Shown: positions 14,129 through 21,900 of the stretch, in pieces | How the letters are laid out: each line of letters opens with the position of its first letter | Position numbering within the stretch: the first letter of the stretch is position 1 | The notes under the pieces: model-generated | The model's database searches: none | What the model saw: the letters and a program-made list of their open reading frames with translations, nothing else | Told to the model about the DNA's origin: nothing | Made by a program: the position numbers and the translations under genes | Source of the DNA: Planctomycetota bacterium | Lineage (GTDB): Bacteria; Planctomycetota; J058 | DNA: 41,254 nt | Reading direction: 5' to 3' | Assembly: GCA_023954375.1 (NCBI GenBank) | Contig: JAMLIC010000070.1 | Location: forward strand, 1-41,254

Positions 14129-16902
14129 CAGAAGACCCACCGGACGTCGAAGATCACGCGGCCGTCGCGGCGGAACTGGCCGAAGAACGTGTCGTCCGGG
14201 CCGAGGAAGATGTCGCCGCCCAGCTCGAGGCGCAGGTTGTCGGTCACGTTCCAGCGCACGCCGGGGTGGATGAGCGCGTTCTCGCGCCCGTGCGTGATCA
14301 CCGCCGCGTTGACCTCGAAGCTCAGGTCCTGGTCGACGGCGTACTCCAGCCGCGCGAGCACGGCGCCGCGCAGGACGCGGTTCAGGCGCACGCCGGGGAG
14401 GGCCTGCTCGGCGCGGCTCGTCGTGAAGTCGCCCGCGTACTCGAGGACGAGCGTCAGGTCGTGCTCGGCGATCAGGTCGATCCAGGTGTAGTTGAGGCCG
14501 ACGACGACCTGTCCGAAGTCGTCCTGGCGCTGCCCCTCGATGAAGAAGTGCGCCACCTCGCCGTGGAGCTGGATCCCGCCGAGGATGTCGCCGAGGCGCC
14601 CGCCGAGGCCGAGGAAGCCGAGCGTCGTGGCGAAGTCGGCGCCGACCATGTGGCGGCGGTCGAAGCGGGGGTCGATCACCACGTCGAGCGGGGCGAGCGA
14701 GCGGATCGCCAGGCGCGGCGAGGGCAGCGGGTCGTAGCCGGTGAAGCCCGAGAGCGACACGTCCCAGCCCAGGGCGTTGCCCTTGACGCGCGCGCCCCAC
14801 TGCGCGTTCTGCAGGCTCGAGTCGGGGTCGTCGGGGCGCAGGATCGGCACCGGCGACGCCCCGCTGAGCACGTCGAAGCGCTTGCCCGCGAGCGGCAGGC
14901 GCGCCCGCGTGAAGCTGGGGATCGAGACCAGCTCGAGCGACACGCGCTCGAAGGTCGCCTCGACCGAGACGGCCATGACGCTGATCCGCCGCGTGTCGAA
15001 CAGGTCCGAGAAGTCGATCGGGTTGAGGATGTCGGTCGGGTTGAGCAGGTCGCCCGTGCCCCACGCGAAGACCTGGTAGCCCGCCTTGAGCGTGAGGAAG
15101 TCCCACGCCAGGTCGAGGTGCAGCTCCTCGGGCCAGAGGATCGGCCGCCGCCGCTCCTCGTCGTCGAGCCCGCGCGGGAGGCCGACGGCGTAGTCGGCGT
15201 CGTCGACGCGCAGGTCGAGGATCGAGACCAGGCGCAGCCCCTTGCTCGCGTCGTCGGTGCGCCACAGCCAGCCGCGGTAGTCGAGCTTCACCCGCATCTC
15301 GTGCCGGGTCTTGCGGTGGTCGCCGCGGCTGAAGTGCGACAGGTTGCGGTAGCCCACGCTCCCGTGCAGGTTCTCCTTCAGCCAGGCCCAGGCCTGGTCG
15401 ACCGGGTGCCCGCCAGGGCGCGCCGCGAAGGGGTCGTCGCCGGCGCCGCCGCCGTCGCCGGCGCCCCCCGCCGCGCTCGACCCGCCCGACCCGCCGCCCG
15501 AGAAGTACTTGTCCCAGTCGTCGACCGCCTCGGCCGCCGAGCCGCCGCCCTTGGGCTGGGCGCGGTCGAGGGCCGCCGCGCGCTCCTCGGCCAGGAGGCG
15601 GGCCATGGCCTCCTCCTCGGCCCGCGTCGTCATCGCGAACAGCTCGTCCTCGAGCTCGGCGCGGAGCGCCTCGAGCGCCTCCCGCCGGCGCGCCGCCTCG
15701 CGCGCGGCCTGCTCGGCGAGCGCCGCCTCGCCCCGGGCCCGCTCCTCCTCGCGCGCCCGACGCGCGGCGTCGTCGGCCGCGTCGTCCCCCGCCGCCCGGG
15801 CCCGCGCCAGCTCGACCGCGATCGCCTCGCGCGCCTCGCGCTCGGCGGCCTCGCGCGCGGCGCGCTCGCCCTCGCGGCGGGCCTCCTCGGCCGCGCGGGC
15901 CCGCTCGGCGGCGGCGTCGGCCGCGGCCCGCTCCAGGGCCAGCCGCCGGTCCTGCTCCGCGCGCGCGCGCTCGCCCTCGACCGCGTCGCCGGCCCGCCGC
16001 CGCTCGCCCTCCAGCGCCTCGCCGTGCGCCTGGCGCAGGGCCGCCACCTCGCGCGCGTGGCGGGCGCGCTCGGCCTCGAGGTCCTTCTGGCGGCGCACCT
16101 CGCCGAGGAGGAGCGCCGCGCCGACGGCGACGAGCGCCAGCGCGATGCGCAGGGCCATCGCCCGGCCGCCCCCGGCCGCCGGCGCCGGGGCCGCGGCCCG
16201 GGCGCTCGGGCGCGGCGCGCGGGTCGAGCGGTCGGGCGTGGGCACGTCGGCGTCGACGTCGTCGTCCGCCGCCTCGTCGGCCCGACGGGGTCGCCGGGGG
16301 CGCCGCCCGCGCCGGTCGCCCGCGCTCCCGGCCAGGCGCGCCGAGTCGTCGACGATCGACGCCTGGAAGCGGGTCGAGGCGCCCGGCTCCTCGTCGTCGA
16401 GGATCACCAGGGGGCCGGAGGGCGAGATCGGGCCGAGGTCCGACACGCGGGCCGAGACCTTGCCCAGGTCCGAGAGGTCGACCAGGTCCTCGTCGGACGA
16501 GGCGAGGAGGCCCTCCTCGTCGCTCAGGCCCTCGAGCGAGGCGTCGTCCTCGGGCCGCGCGTCGGGGGGCAGGTTCGGCAGCCCGCGGCCGCTCGAGGTC
16601 GAGCCGAAGGGGGCGTCGCCGCTCGAGCCGAAGGGGAACTTGACCCGGTCGCGGGCCGGCCGGCGCGTCGGGTCGTGGCTCTCCCCGAAGGGGAACTTGA
16701 CCGGATCCGGGCGGCGGTCGTCGTCGTCGGCGTCGTCGACGACGGCGCCGCTGTCCGACGTCAGGGCGTCGGCGAGCGCGTCCTCGTCGGAGTCCGAGCC
16801 CAGCGCGTCCGCGGACGACTCGCCGTCGTCCGGAGGCTCGACCGGATCCCGGGGTCGGCGGGCCACGCTGCTCCTGCGCCCGGCGCGCCCGGGCGGACGC
16901 AT
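14128..16902 (-). CDS. Envelope-spanning protein: acidic cytoplasmic region, TM helix, coiled coil and DUF1302-like beta-barrel
   Basis: A 924-residue protein with an unusual order of parts. Residues 1-195 are acidic, Ser/Asp-rich and disordered-looking, with two copies of the motif VKFPFG (68-73 and 87-92). A basic patch (197-207) precedes an apolar helix (about 249-267, ALRIALALVAVGAALLLG). Residues about 270-450 are an uninterrupted charged Ala/Glu/Arg coiled coil, then a Gly/Ser-rich linker (451-490). The last ~410 residues alternate as amphipathic beta strands and end in VRWVF, the aromatic C-terminal signature recognised by the BAM machinery. The strand LTLKAGYQVFAWGTGDLLNP resembles DUF1302-type outer-membrane barrels. 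The part order would allow one chain to reach from cytoplasm to outer membrane. An internal start at the helix (Met249) acting as a signal peptide is the alternative. It is followed directly by a LolA-like gene. Confidence 0.8.
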   Translation of the reverse strand: MRPPGRAGRRSSVARRPRDPVEPPDDGESSADALGSDSDEDALADALTSDSGAVVDDADDDDRRPDPVKFPFGESHDPTRRPARDRVKFPFGSSGDAPFGSTSSGRGLPNLPPDARPEDDASLEGLSDEEGLLASSDEDLVDLSDLGKVSARVSDLGPISPSGPLVILDDEEPGASTRFQASIVDDSARLAGSAGDRRGRRPRRPRRADEAADDDVDADVPTPDRSTRAPRPSARAAAPAPAAGGGRAMALRIALALVAVGAALLLGEVRRQKDLEAERARHAREVAALRQAHGEALEGERRRAGDAVEGERARAEQDRRLALERAAADAAAERARAAEEARREGERAAREAAEREAREAIAVELARARAAGDDAADDAARRAREEERARGEAALAEQAAREAARRREALEALRAELEDELFAMTTRAEEEAMARLLAEERAAALDRAQPKGGGSAAEAVDDWDKYFSGGGSGGSSAAGGAGDGGGAGDDPFAARPGGHPVDQAWAWLKENLHGSVGYRNLSHFSRGDHRKTRHEMRVKLDYRGWLWRTDDASKGLRLVSILDLRVDDADYAVGLPRGLDDEERRRPILWPEELHLDLAWDFLTLKAGYQVFAWGTGDLLNPTDILNPIDFSDLFDTRRISVMAVSVEATFERVSLELVSIPSFTRARLPLAGKRFDVLSGASPVPILRPDDPDSSLQNAQWGARVKGNALGWDVSLSGFTGYDPLPSPRLAIRSLAPLDVVIDPRFDRRHMVGADFATTLGFLGLGGRLGDILGGIQLHGEVAHFFIEGQRQDDFGQVVVGLNYTWIDLIAEHDLTLVLEYAGDFTTSRAEQALPGVRLNRVLRGAVLARLEYAVDQDLSFEVNAAVITHGRENALIHPGVRWNVTDNLRLELGGDIFLGPDDTFFGQFRRDGRVIFDVRWVF

Positions 16903-16941
16903 GGTAGCGCAGCGGTTGCGTCACCTTCCACCGCCCCCGCG

Positions 16942-18030
16942 TCAGGACATCGACACCGGCAGGCGCCGGCGCCCCCACCTCCCGGGGTGGGGGTCGAGGA
17001 CCCCGGCCAGCGGGGTGCGGCAGCCGGCGCAGCGCCCCTCGGCGTCGAGGCGCCACTCGCCCAGCTCGTACCAGTCGCGCTCGATCAGCCGCGCGCCGCA
17101 GCCATGGCAGTAGGTGCTCCCGCCGTCGGGGTCGTGGACGTTGCCCGTGTAGACGTGCCGCAGCCCCGCCGCGCGGGCGAGGTCCCGCGCCCGGCGCAGC
17201 GTCGCGGGCGGGGTGCGCGGCACGTCGAGCATCTGGAAGTCGGGGTGGAAGGCGGAGAAGTGGAGCGGCACGTCGGGGCCCAGGTGCTCGACGATCCAGT
17301 CGGCCTGCCGGGACAGCTCGTCGGTGGCGTCGTTGTGGCCCGGGATCACCAGCGTCGTCAGCTCCAGCCAGACCGTCGTCTCGCGCCGCAGGTAGACGAG
17401 CGTGTCGAGCACCGGCTGCAGCTCGCCCAGGCACACCTTGCGGTAGAACTCCGGCGTGAAGCCCTTGAGGTCGACGTTGGCGGCGTCCATGCCGGCGTAG
17501 AACTCGGGGCGGGCCTGAGGGGTGATGTAGCCGGCGGTCACGGCCACCGTGCGCACGTCGACCTCCCGGCAGGCGGCGGCCACGTCGAGGGCGTACTCGG
17601 CGAAGATCACCGGGTCGTTGTAGGTGAAGGCCACGCTCCGGCAGCCCAGCTCCTTCGCCCGCGCGGCGATCGCGGCCGGGCTGGCCTGGTCGGCCAGCCG
17701 GTCGTGCGTGCGCGCCTTGCTGATGTCCCAGTTCTGGCAGAAGCGGCAGCCCAGGTTGCAGCCGGCCGTGCCGAAGCTGAGCACGCTCGTCCCCGGGAGG
17801 AAGTGGTTCAGCGGCTTCTTCTCGATCGGGTCCACGCAGAAGCCGCTGCTCCGCCCGTAGGTGGTGAGCACCATGCGCCCGGCGTGGTTCATGCGCACGT
17901 AGCACAGGCCGCGCTGGCCGGGCCGCGGCCGGCAGAGGCGGGGGCAGAGGTCGCACTGCACCTGGCCCTCGCCGAGCGGATGCCACCAGCGGCCGGGGTG
18001 AAGGTCGTCGGGGAGGGGCTGCTCGGTCAT
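16942..18030 (-). CDS. amrS: AmmeMemoRadiSam system radical SAM enzyme (AmrS-like)
   Basis: A 362-residue radical SAM protein. The cluster-binding motif is CNLGCRFCQN (Cys91, 95, 98) within the conserved context SVLSFGTAGCNLGCRFCQNW, which is characteristic of AmrS/PflA-like enzymes. The N-terminus carries four further cysteines (26, 29, 33, 43; CDLCPRLC) and the C-terminus a zinc ribbon (CHGC and CAGC). Family features FTYNDPVIFAEYALD, NVDLKGFTPEFY and HFSAFHPDFQMLD are present. AmrS generates a 5'-deoxyadenosyl radical; its substrate, with AmrA and AmrB, remains poorly defined. No amrA or amrB is seen in this window. It starts at ATG 18030, and a TAGGAT -10-like element (complement of 18066-18071) lies 35 nt upstream. 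It probably leads the minus-strand operon with the barrel and LolA-like genes. Confidence 0.9.
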   Translation of the reverse strand: MTEQPLPDDLHPGRWWHPLGEGQVQCDLCPRLCRPRPGQRGLCYVRMNHAGRMVLTTYGRSSGFCVDPIEKKPLNHFLPGTSVLSFGTAGCNLGCRFCQNWDISKARTHDRLADQASPAAIAARAKELGCRSVAFTYNDPVIFAEYALDVAAACREVDVRTVAVTAGYITPQARPEFYAGMDAANVDLKGFTPEFYRKVCLGELQPVLDTLVYLRRETTVWLELTTLVIPGHNDATDELSRQADWIVEHLGPDVPLHFSAFHPDFQMLDVPRTPPATLRRARDLARAAGLRHVYTGNVHDPDGGSTYCHGCGARLIERDWYELGEWRLDAEGRCAGCRTPLAGVLDPHPGRWGRRRLPVSMS

Positions 18031-18122
18031 CGGGGGATCACGGGGCCGTCGCAGGCCCGAACACGATCCTACCCGGCCCCGGCGCGCCGACGCCGGCGAG
18101 GGCGCGCGCGCGGCGGCGCCGC

Positions 18123-18128
18123 TATAGT
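18123..18128 (+). promoter_or_regulatory. Putative -10 element TATAGT upstream of the small helical gene
   Basis: TATAGT at 18123-18128 is an isolated A/T-rich hexamer in a very GC-rich leader, 20 nt upstream of ATG 18149. A GGAGGG ribosome site lies between them (18136-18141). No -35 hexamer is recognisable. Confidence 0.45.
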
Positions 18129-18148
18129 GAGCCGCGGAGGGCCCTCAG

Positions 18149-18622
18149 ATGGCCGCAGGTCAGGACGCGCGGCGAGTCCGCGAGCTCGAGGAGATGTGCA
18201 TGCTCCTCGAGCGCGCGCTCCTCATCCAGGAGAAGCGCGTCTGGTCGCAGGCGCAGCTGCGGCTGCTCGAGGAGGGCCTCTACAAGGGCAAGGCCTCGCC
18301 CGAGGAGAAGAGCCGCACGCGCGAGCAGCTGGAGAGCAACCTCCGCGTCTCGAAGGAGGTCCTCGACCGGCTGGCGCTCGAGCTGGGCTACGAGTCGCCG
18401 ACCGTGCGCAAGCTGGTCGACCGCGACGGCCACGCCGAGCTGCCGCGCGCGCTCGAGGGGGCGCTCGACCGGGTGGACGCCCGGGAGCGCGAGGCCGGCC
18501 TGGCGCACATGCGCAGCATGTTCCGCGAGCTGACGCTCCGCCACGACGGCTTCCTCGGCGAGGTCCAGGAGCAGGTGCGCGAGGACATGGCGCTGCAGGC
18601 GGGGCTGTCGGCCTTCTTCTGA
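18149..18622 (+). CDS. Small helical cytoplasmic protein of unknown function
   Basis: A 157-residue, charged, almost entirely alpha-helical protein (ARRVRELEEMCMLLERALLI near the start and the segment SRTREQLESNLRVSKEVLDR). It starts at ATG 18149 with a GGAGGG ribosome site and a TATAGT -10-like element upstream. There is no signal peptide or membrane segment, and I recognise no family. It ends AGLSAFF followed by TGA at 18620-18622. The reading frame continues open past the stop for 78 more codons of beta-type sequence (18623-18856), so either this stop is the true end and a remnant follows, or the native product is longer. It is divergent from amrS and upstream of the MscS-type gene. Confidence 0.7.
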   Translation: MAAGQDARRVRELEEMCMLLERALLIQEKRVWSQAQLRLLEEGLYKGKASPEEKSRTREQLESNLRVSKEVLDRLALELGYESPTVRKLVDRDGHAELPRALEGALDRVDAREREAGLAHMRSMFRELTLRHDGFLGEVQEQVREDMALQAGLSAFF

Positions 18623-18856
18623 TTCGTCGAGCGCCTCGACGCCAGCGCCGGGATCACGATCAAGCGCGACCAGGTGAAGGTGGACCTGGGCGCGCGCGTG
18701 TCGCTGACCAACCCGCTCATGCTCGACGGCTCGTCGCAGGTGGGCGTGACGGGCCAGGTGGGGCTGCGCGTGCGCGACGACCTGCGCCTCGACGCGAGCT
18801 ACGGGCGCAGCGGCGGCAGCGAGCAGTTCAAGGTGTCGCTGACCTGGCGCTCCTGA
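18623..18856 (+). pseudogene. In-frame beta-strand remnant after a TGA stop
   Basis: Directly after the TGA of the small helical gene, the same frame runs 77 codons to TGA at 18856, reading FVERLDASAGITIKRD, then VDLGARVSLTNPLMLD and LRVRDDLRLDASYGRSGG. The alternating polar/apolar pattern and closing FKVSLTWRS resemble the last strands of an outer-membrane barrel or TamB-like C-terminus. It has no ATG; a GTG at 18674 is possible but has no good ribosome site. It may be the 3' remnant of a lost larger gene or the tail of a protein interrupted by a point mutation. Confidence 0.5.
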
Positions 18857-18895
18857 CCGCGCGCGCGGGCGCTTCGCCCGCCGCCGCGCCCCTGG

Positions 18896-18901
18896 TATGG
18901 T
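18896..18901 (+). promoter_or_regulatory. Putative -10 element TATGGT close to the start codon
   Basis: CTGGTATGGT contains TATGGT at 18896-18901, only 9 nt before ATG 18911. Transcription from it would begin almost at the start codon, giving a leaderless or nearly leaderless mRNA. No Shine-Dalgarno sequence is present. This is inferred from sequence pattern only. Confidence 0.4.
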
Positions 18902-18910
18902 TCGGCGCGA

Positions 18911-21900
18911 ATGCTCCGACCGCCCCGAACGAAGGCGGCGCTCGCGCTCGTCGCGTGCGCCCTCGTCGCGGCCGCGTGCGCCGGCCCGCCCGACGCGCCC
19001 TCGCCGGGCGCGGCCCCGCCCGACGCGCCCCGGCGCGACGACGGTCCCGCGCCGGTCGCGGCGGACCCGGCCCCGGGCGGGTCGCCGGACGCCGCGCCGG
19101 CGCCGGCGGAGGACGGCGACGCGGCCCCACCTGCGGCGGACGGGGCCGACGGCCCCGCCCCGCGCCCGGAGGAGCCGCGCCGCGCCGGCCCGGCCCAGGG
19201 CTGGGCCCTCGACGCGGACGCCCTCGTGGCCCGCGCGCCCGCCGACCGCGCGGCCGCGATCGCCAGCCGCGTCGTCGCCCTCGACGCGCTCGCCGTCGAG
19301 GTGCGGCAGGCGGCGGCGGCGGCGCGTGAGCGGGCGCCGGGCCGCCCGGACCTGCACGCGGCGGTCGACGACCTCGCCCTCCTGGTCGACGCCGCCCGCG
19401 GCGTCCTCGCCGCCCTCACCTCGCAGACGCGCACCCTCGCCGACGGGCTGACCAGGGTCGAGCGCGACGAGCGCGCGGCGCGCGCGCGCCGCGACGCCGC
19501 GGCCGCCCAGCGGCTCGTGCCCTCGAGCCAGCCGCTCTACCCGGACCTGCCGCTGGAGCAGGCGCGGCTGGCGATCGAGCGCGACGTGCGCCGCCTGGCC
19601 GACGAGCGGGCGCGCCTCGCCGAGGCGATCGCGGCCGCGCTCGACGAGCCGCAGGCCGCGGCCGAGCCGCCGCTGGTGGCGCGCGAGGCCGAGCGCCTGC
19701 TCCAGGCCGTGCCGCGCGCGGTCGGCGAGGCGGACCTCGGGCGCGACGACCTCGCCGACCTCGTGCGCGTGGCCCACGGCCTGGCGGTCACGTCGCGCAC
19801 GGCCGCGGCCGAGGCGAGCCGCGCGCGCGACGGCCTGCGGGAGCTCGCCCGCCGCGAGCGCGAGGTCGCGCGCCTGATCGAGGAGGCCGCGAGCTTCGAG
19901 CTCGAGCGCCGGCGCGTGCGGCTCGACGAGGTGAACCGTCAGGTCCTCGACCGCGAGCGCCGCCAGGAGGAGACCGACCGCCTGGCCCGGCGGGAGCGGG
20001 AGCTCGACGCCCAGATCGCGCGCCTGCAGCAGGCCCTCGCGCAGGCCGAGACCCGCGCCGCGCAGGAGGACGCGGCCGTCGCCGCCGTCCGGTCGCGCAC
20101 GAGGGCGATCGGCGAGAGCGACGACCCCACCCTGCGCAGCTACCAGACCACCCTCGACGACCACCACCGCCGGCTCGACACCGCCCGCAAGCGGCGCGAC
20201 GCGGCCCGGGCCGACCTCGAGGCGCTGCAGGCGACGCTCACGGCCGAGCGCGAGACGCGGGCGGCGCTGGTGCTCGCGGTGCGCGACCGGATCGAGGCGG
20301 CGCACCTGTCCTGGGAGGAGCACCGCGACCCGCGCCCGCTCGAGGAGCTCGAGCGCGGCCTCGAGCAGGCCGTGCGCGACGCCGAGCAGCAGGTCGCGCG
20401 CCTCGCCGCCGGCGGGGTCGAGGCGGCGCGGCAGGCGGACGAGGCCGTGTCGCTCGCCGAGCTGAGCGCCAGGGAGGGGGAGCGGCGCGCGCTCTACCTG
20501 CCCAGCGCCCCCGAGTCGCACAAGGTGATCCTCACGGCGGTCGAGGAGGTGCGCGGGCTCCTCGAGTCGACGCGGCGCGAGGAGTCGCGCCACCGCCGCG
20601 CGCAGGCGCGCGCGCTCGACGACGCGCGCAGCCGCGCCGAGCAGGACGTCTCCGCGCTCCGCCAGGACCTCGCCGAGGTGAGCGCCGCCCGGCGCGCGAG
20701 CCAGGACGCCCGGCGCCTCAACACCGGCGCCCTGCGCGCGTCGCTGGGGGAGCTGCGCGCGCTGGCGGGCGCCGTCCGCGCCGACGCCGCGGCCCGCCTC
20801 GCCGCCCTCGAGGCGGCCCCGCCGGAGGGCCGCTGGCGCGTCGGCTCGCGCCTGGGCGCCGCGGCCGCCGCCGCGTTCCTGACCGTCGTGGCCGGCCTGT
20901 ACCTGCGCCGGCGCGCCCGCGCCCGCGTCGACGCGCTGCTCGCGACCGTCGACCCCGAGCGGCGGATCATCCTCGACCCGCTCGACCGCTGGGCCTTCTA
21001 TCTCGCCTACCTGCTGCGCGGCACAGTGGTCTGGGCCGCGCTGGCGCTCGTCCCGTGGGCCGTGGCGGTCCCGCTCGAGCTGCCCGCGGCCGGCGCCGCG
21101 CGCGCGTCCTGGGCGCTCGCCGCGCTGCTCTCCGTGCAGGTCCTGGCGCTCGTCAACCACATCCTCCTCCGCGACCGGTTCATCCGGGCCGTGCTCCCGC
21201 TGTCGGAGGAGAACAAGCGCCCCCTCCACCGCCGCATCCAGGTCGCGCTCGCCGTCTTCGGCCCGCTCCTCGCCGCCTGGCTCCTCGCGCGCGGGGTGCC
21301 CGAGCTGTGGGCCACGGCGACCGTCCTGCGCGCGTCGCTCTCCGTGCTCCTCGTCCTGGCGCTCATCGCGACGCTGCACGTCGCCCGCCACGACGTCGGC
21401 GACCACCTGCGCTTCGAGGTGCCGCCGCCCGAGCCGGGCGGCCGCCTCCCCGTCTTCGACCTGCTGAAGACGCTCTACAACCGCGTCGTCGATGAGCTCC
21501 TCACGCTGGTCCTCCTCGACCTGCTGCTCATCGGGACGCTGTGGGTCGGCGGCTACGTCGAGCAGGCCGCCTTCCTCCTGCGCGCGACGGTCCAGACGGC
21601 CCTGACGCTCGGGGCGGCCCTCCTCGGGGTGGCCCTCGTGCGCCGGCTGAACCGCCGCGTCATGTCGGGCGCGCTCGCCAACGAGACCACGCGGCCCGGC
21701 GCGCAGATCGCGCTGAGCATGGCCGCGTTCATCGGCTCGCGCGTGGCCGAGCTGGCCATCGTCGCGGCGGTGGGCGTCTCGCTGTTCGACGCCTGGGGCG
21801 GCGACGTCGCGCCGGTGCTCGCCTCCCTCGCCTCGGACCGCTTCGTCGCGGGCCTCGCGGCCGTGCTCAAGGTCCTCGCCGCCTGCGCGGCGGCCTTCTA

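Noticed and set aside
18620..18622. TGA as a selenocysteine codon
   Set aside because: The following sequence has no clear selenocysteine-insertion hairpin pattern, the protein has no redox motif there, and no selenoprotein genes are in view.
13591..19329. Very long open frame of about 1900 codons on the plus strand
   Set aside because: It runs antisense through amrS, the barrel and LolA-like genes and into the MscS-type gene. Its residues are Arg/Ala/Pro-rich with no domain, an expected artefact of extreme GC content.
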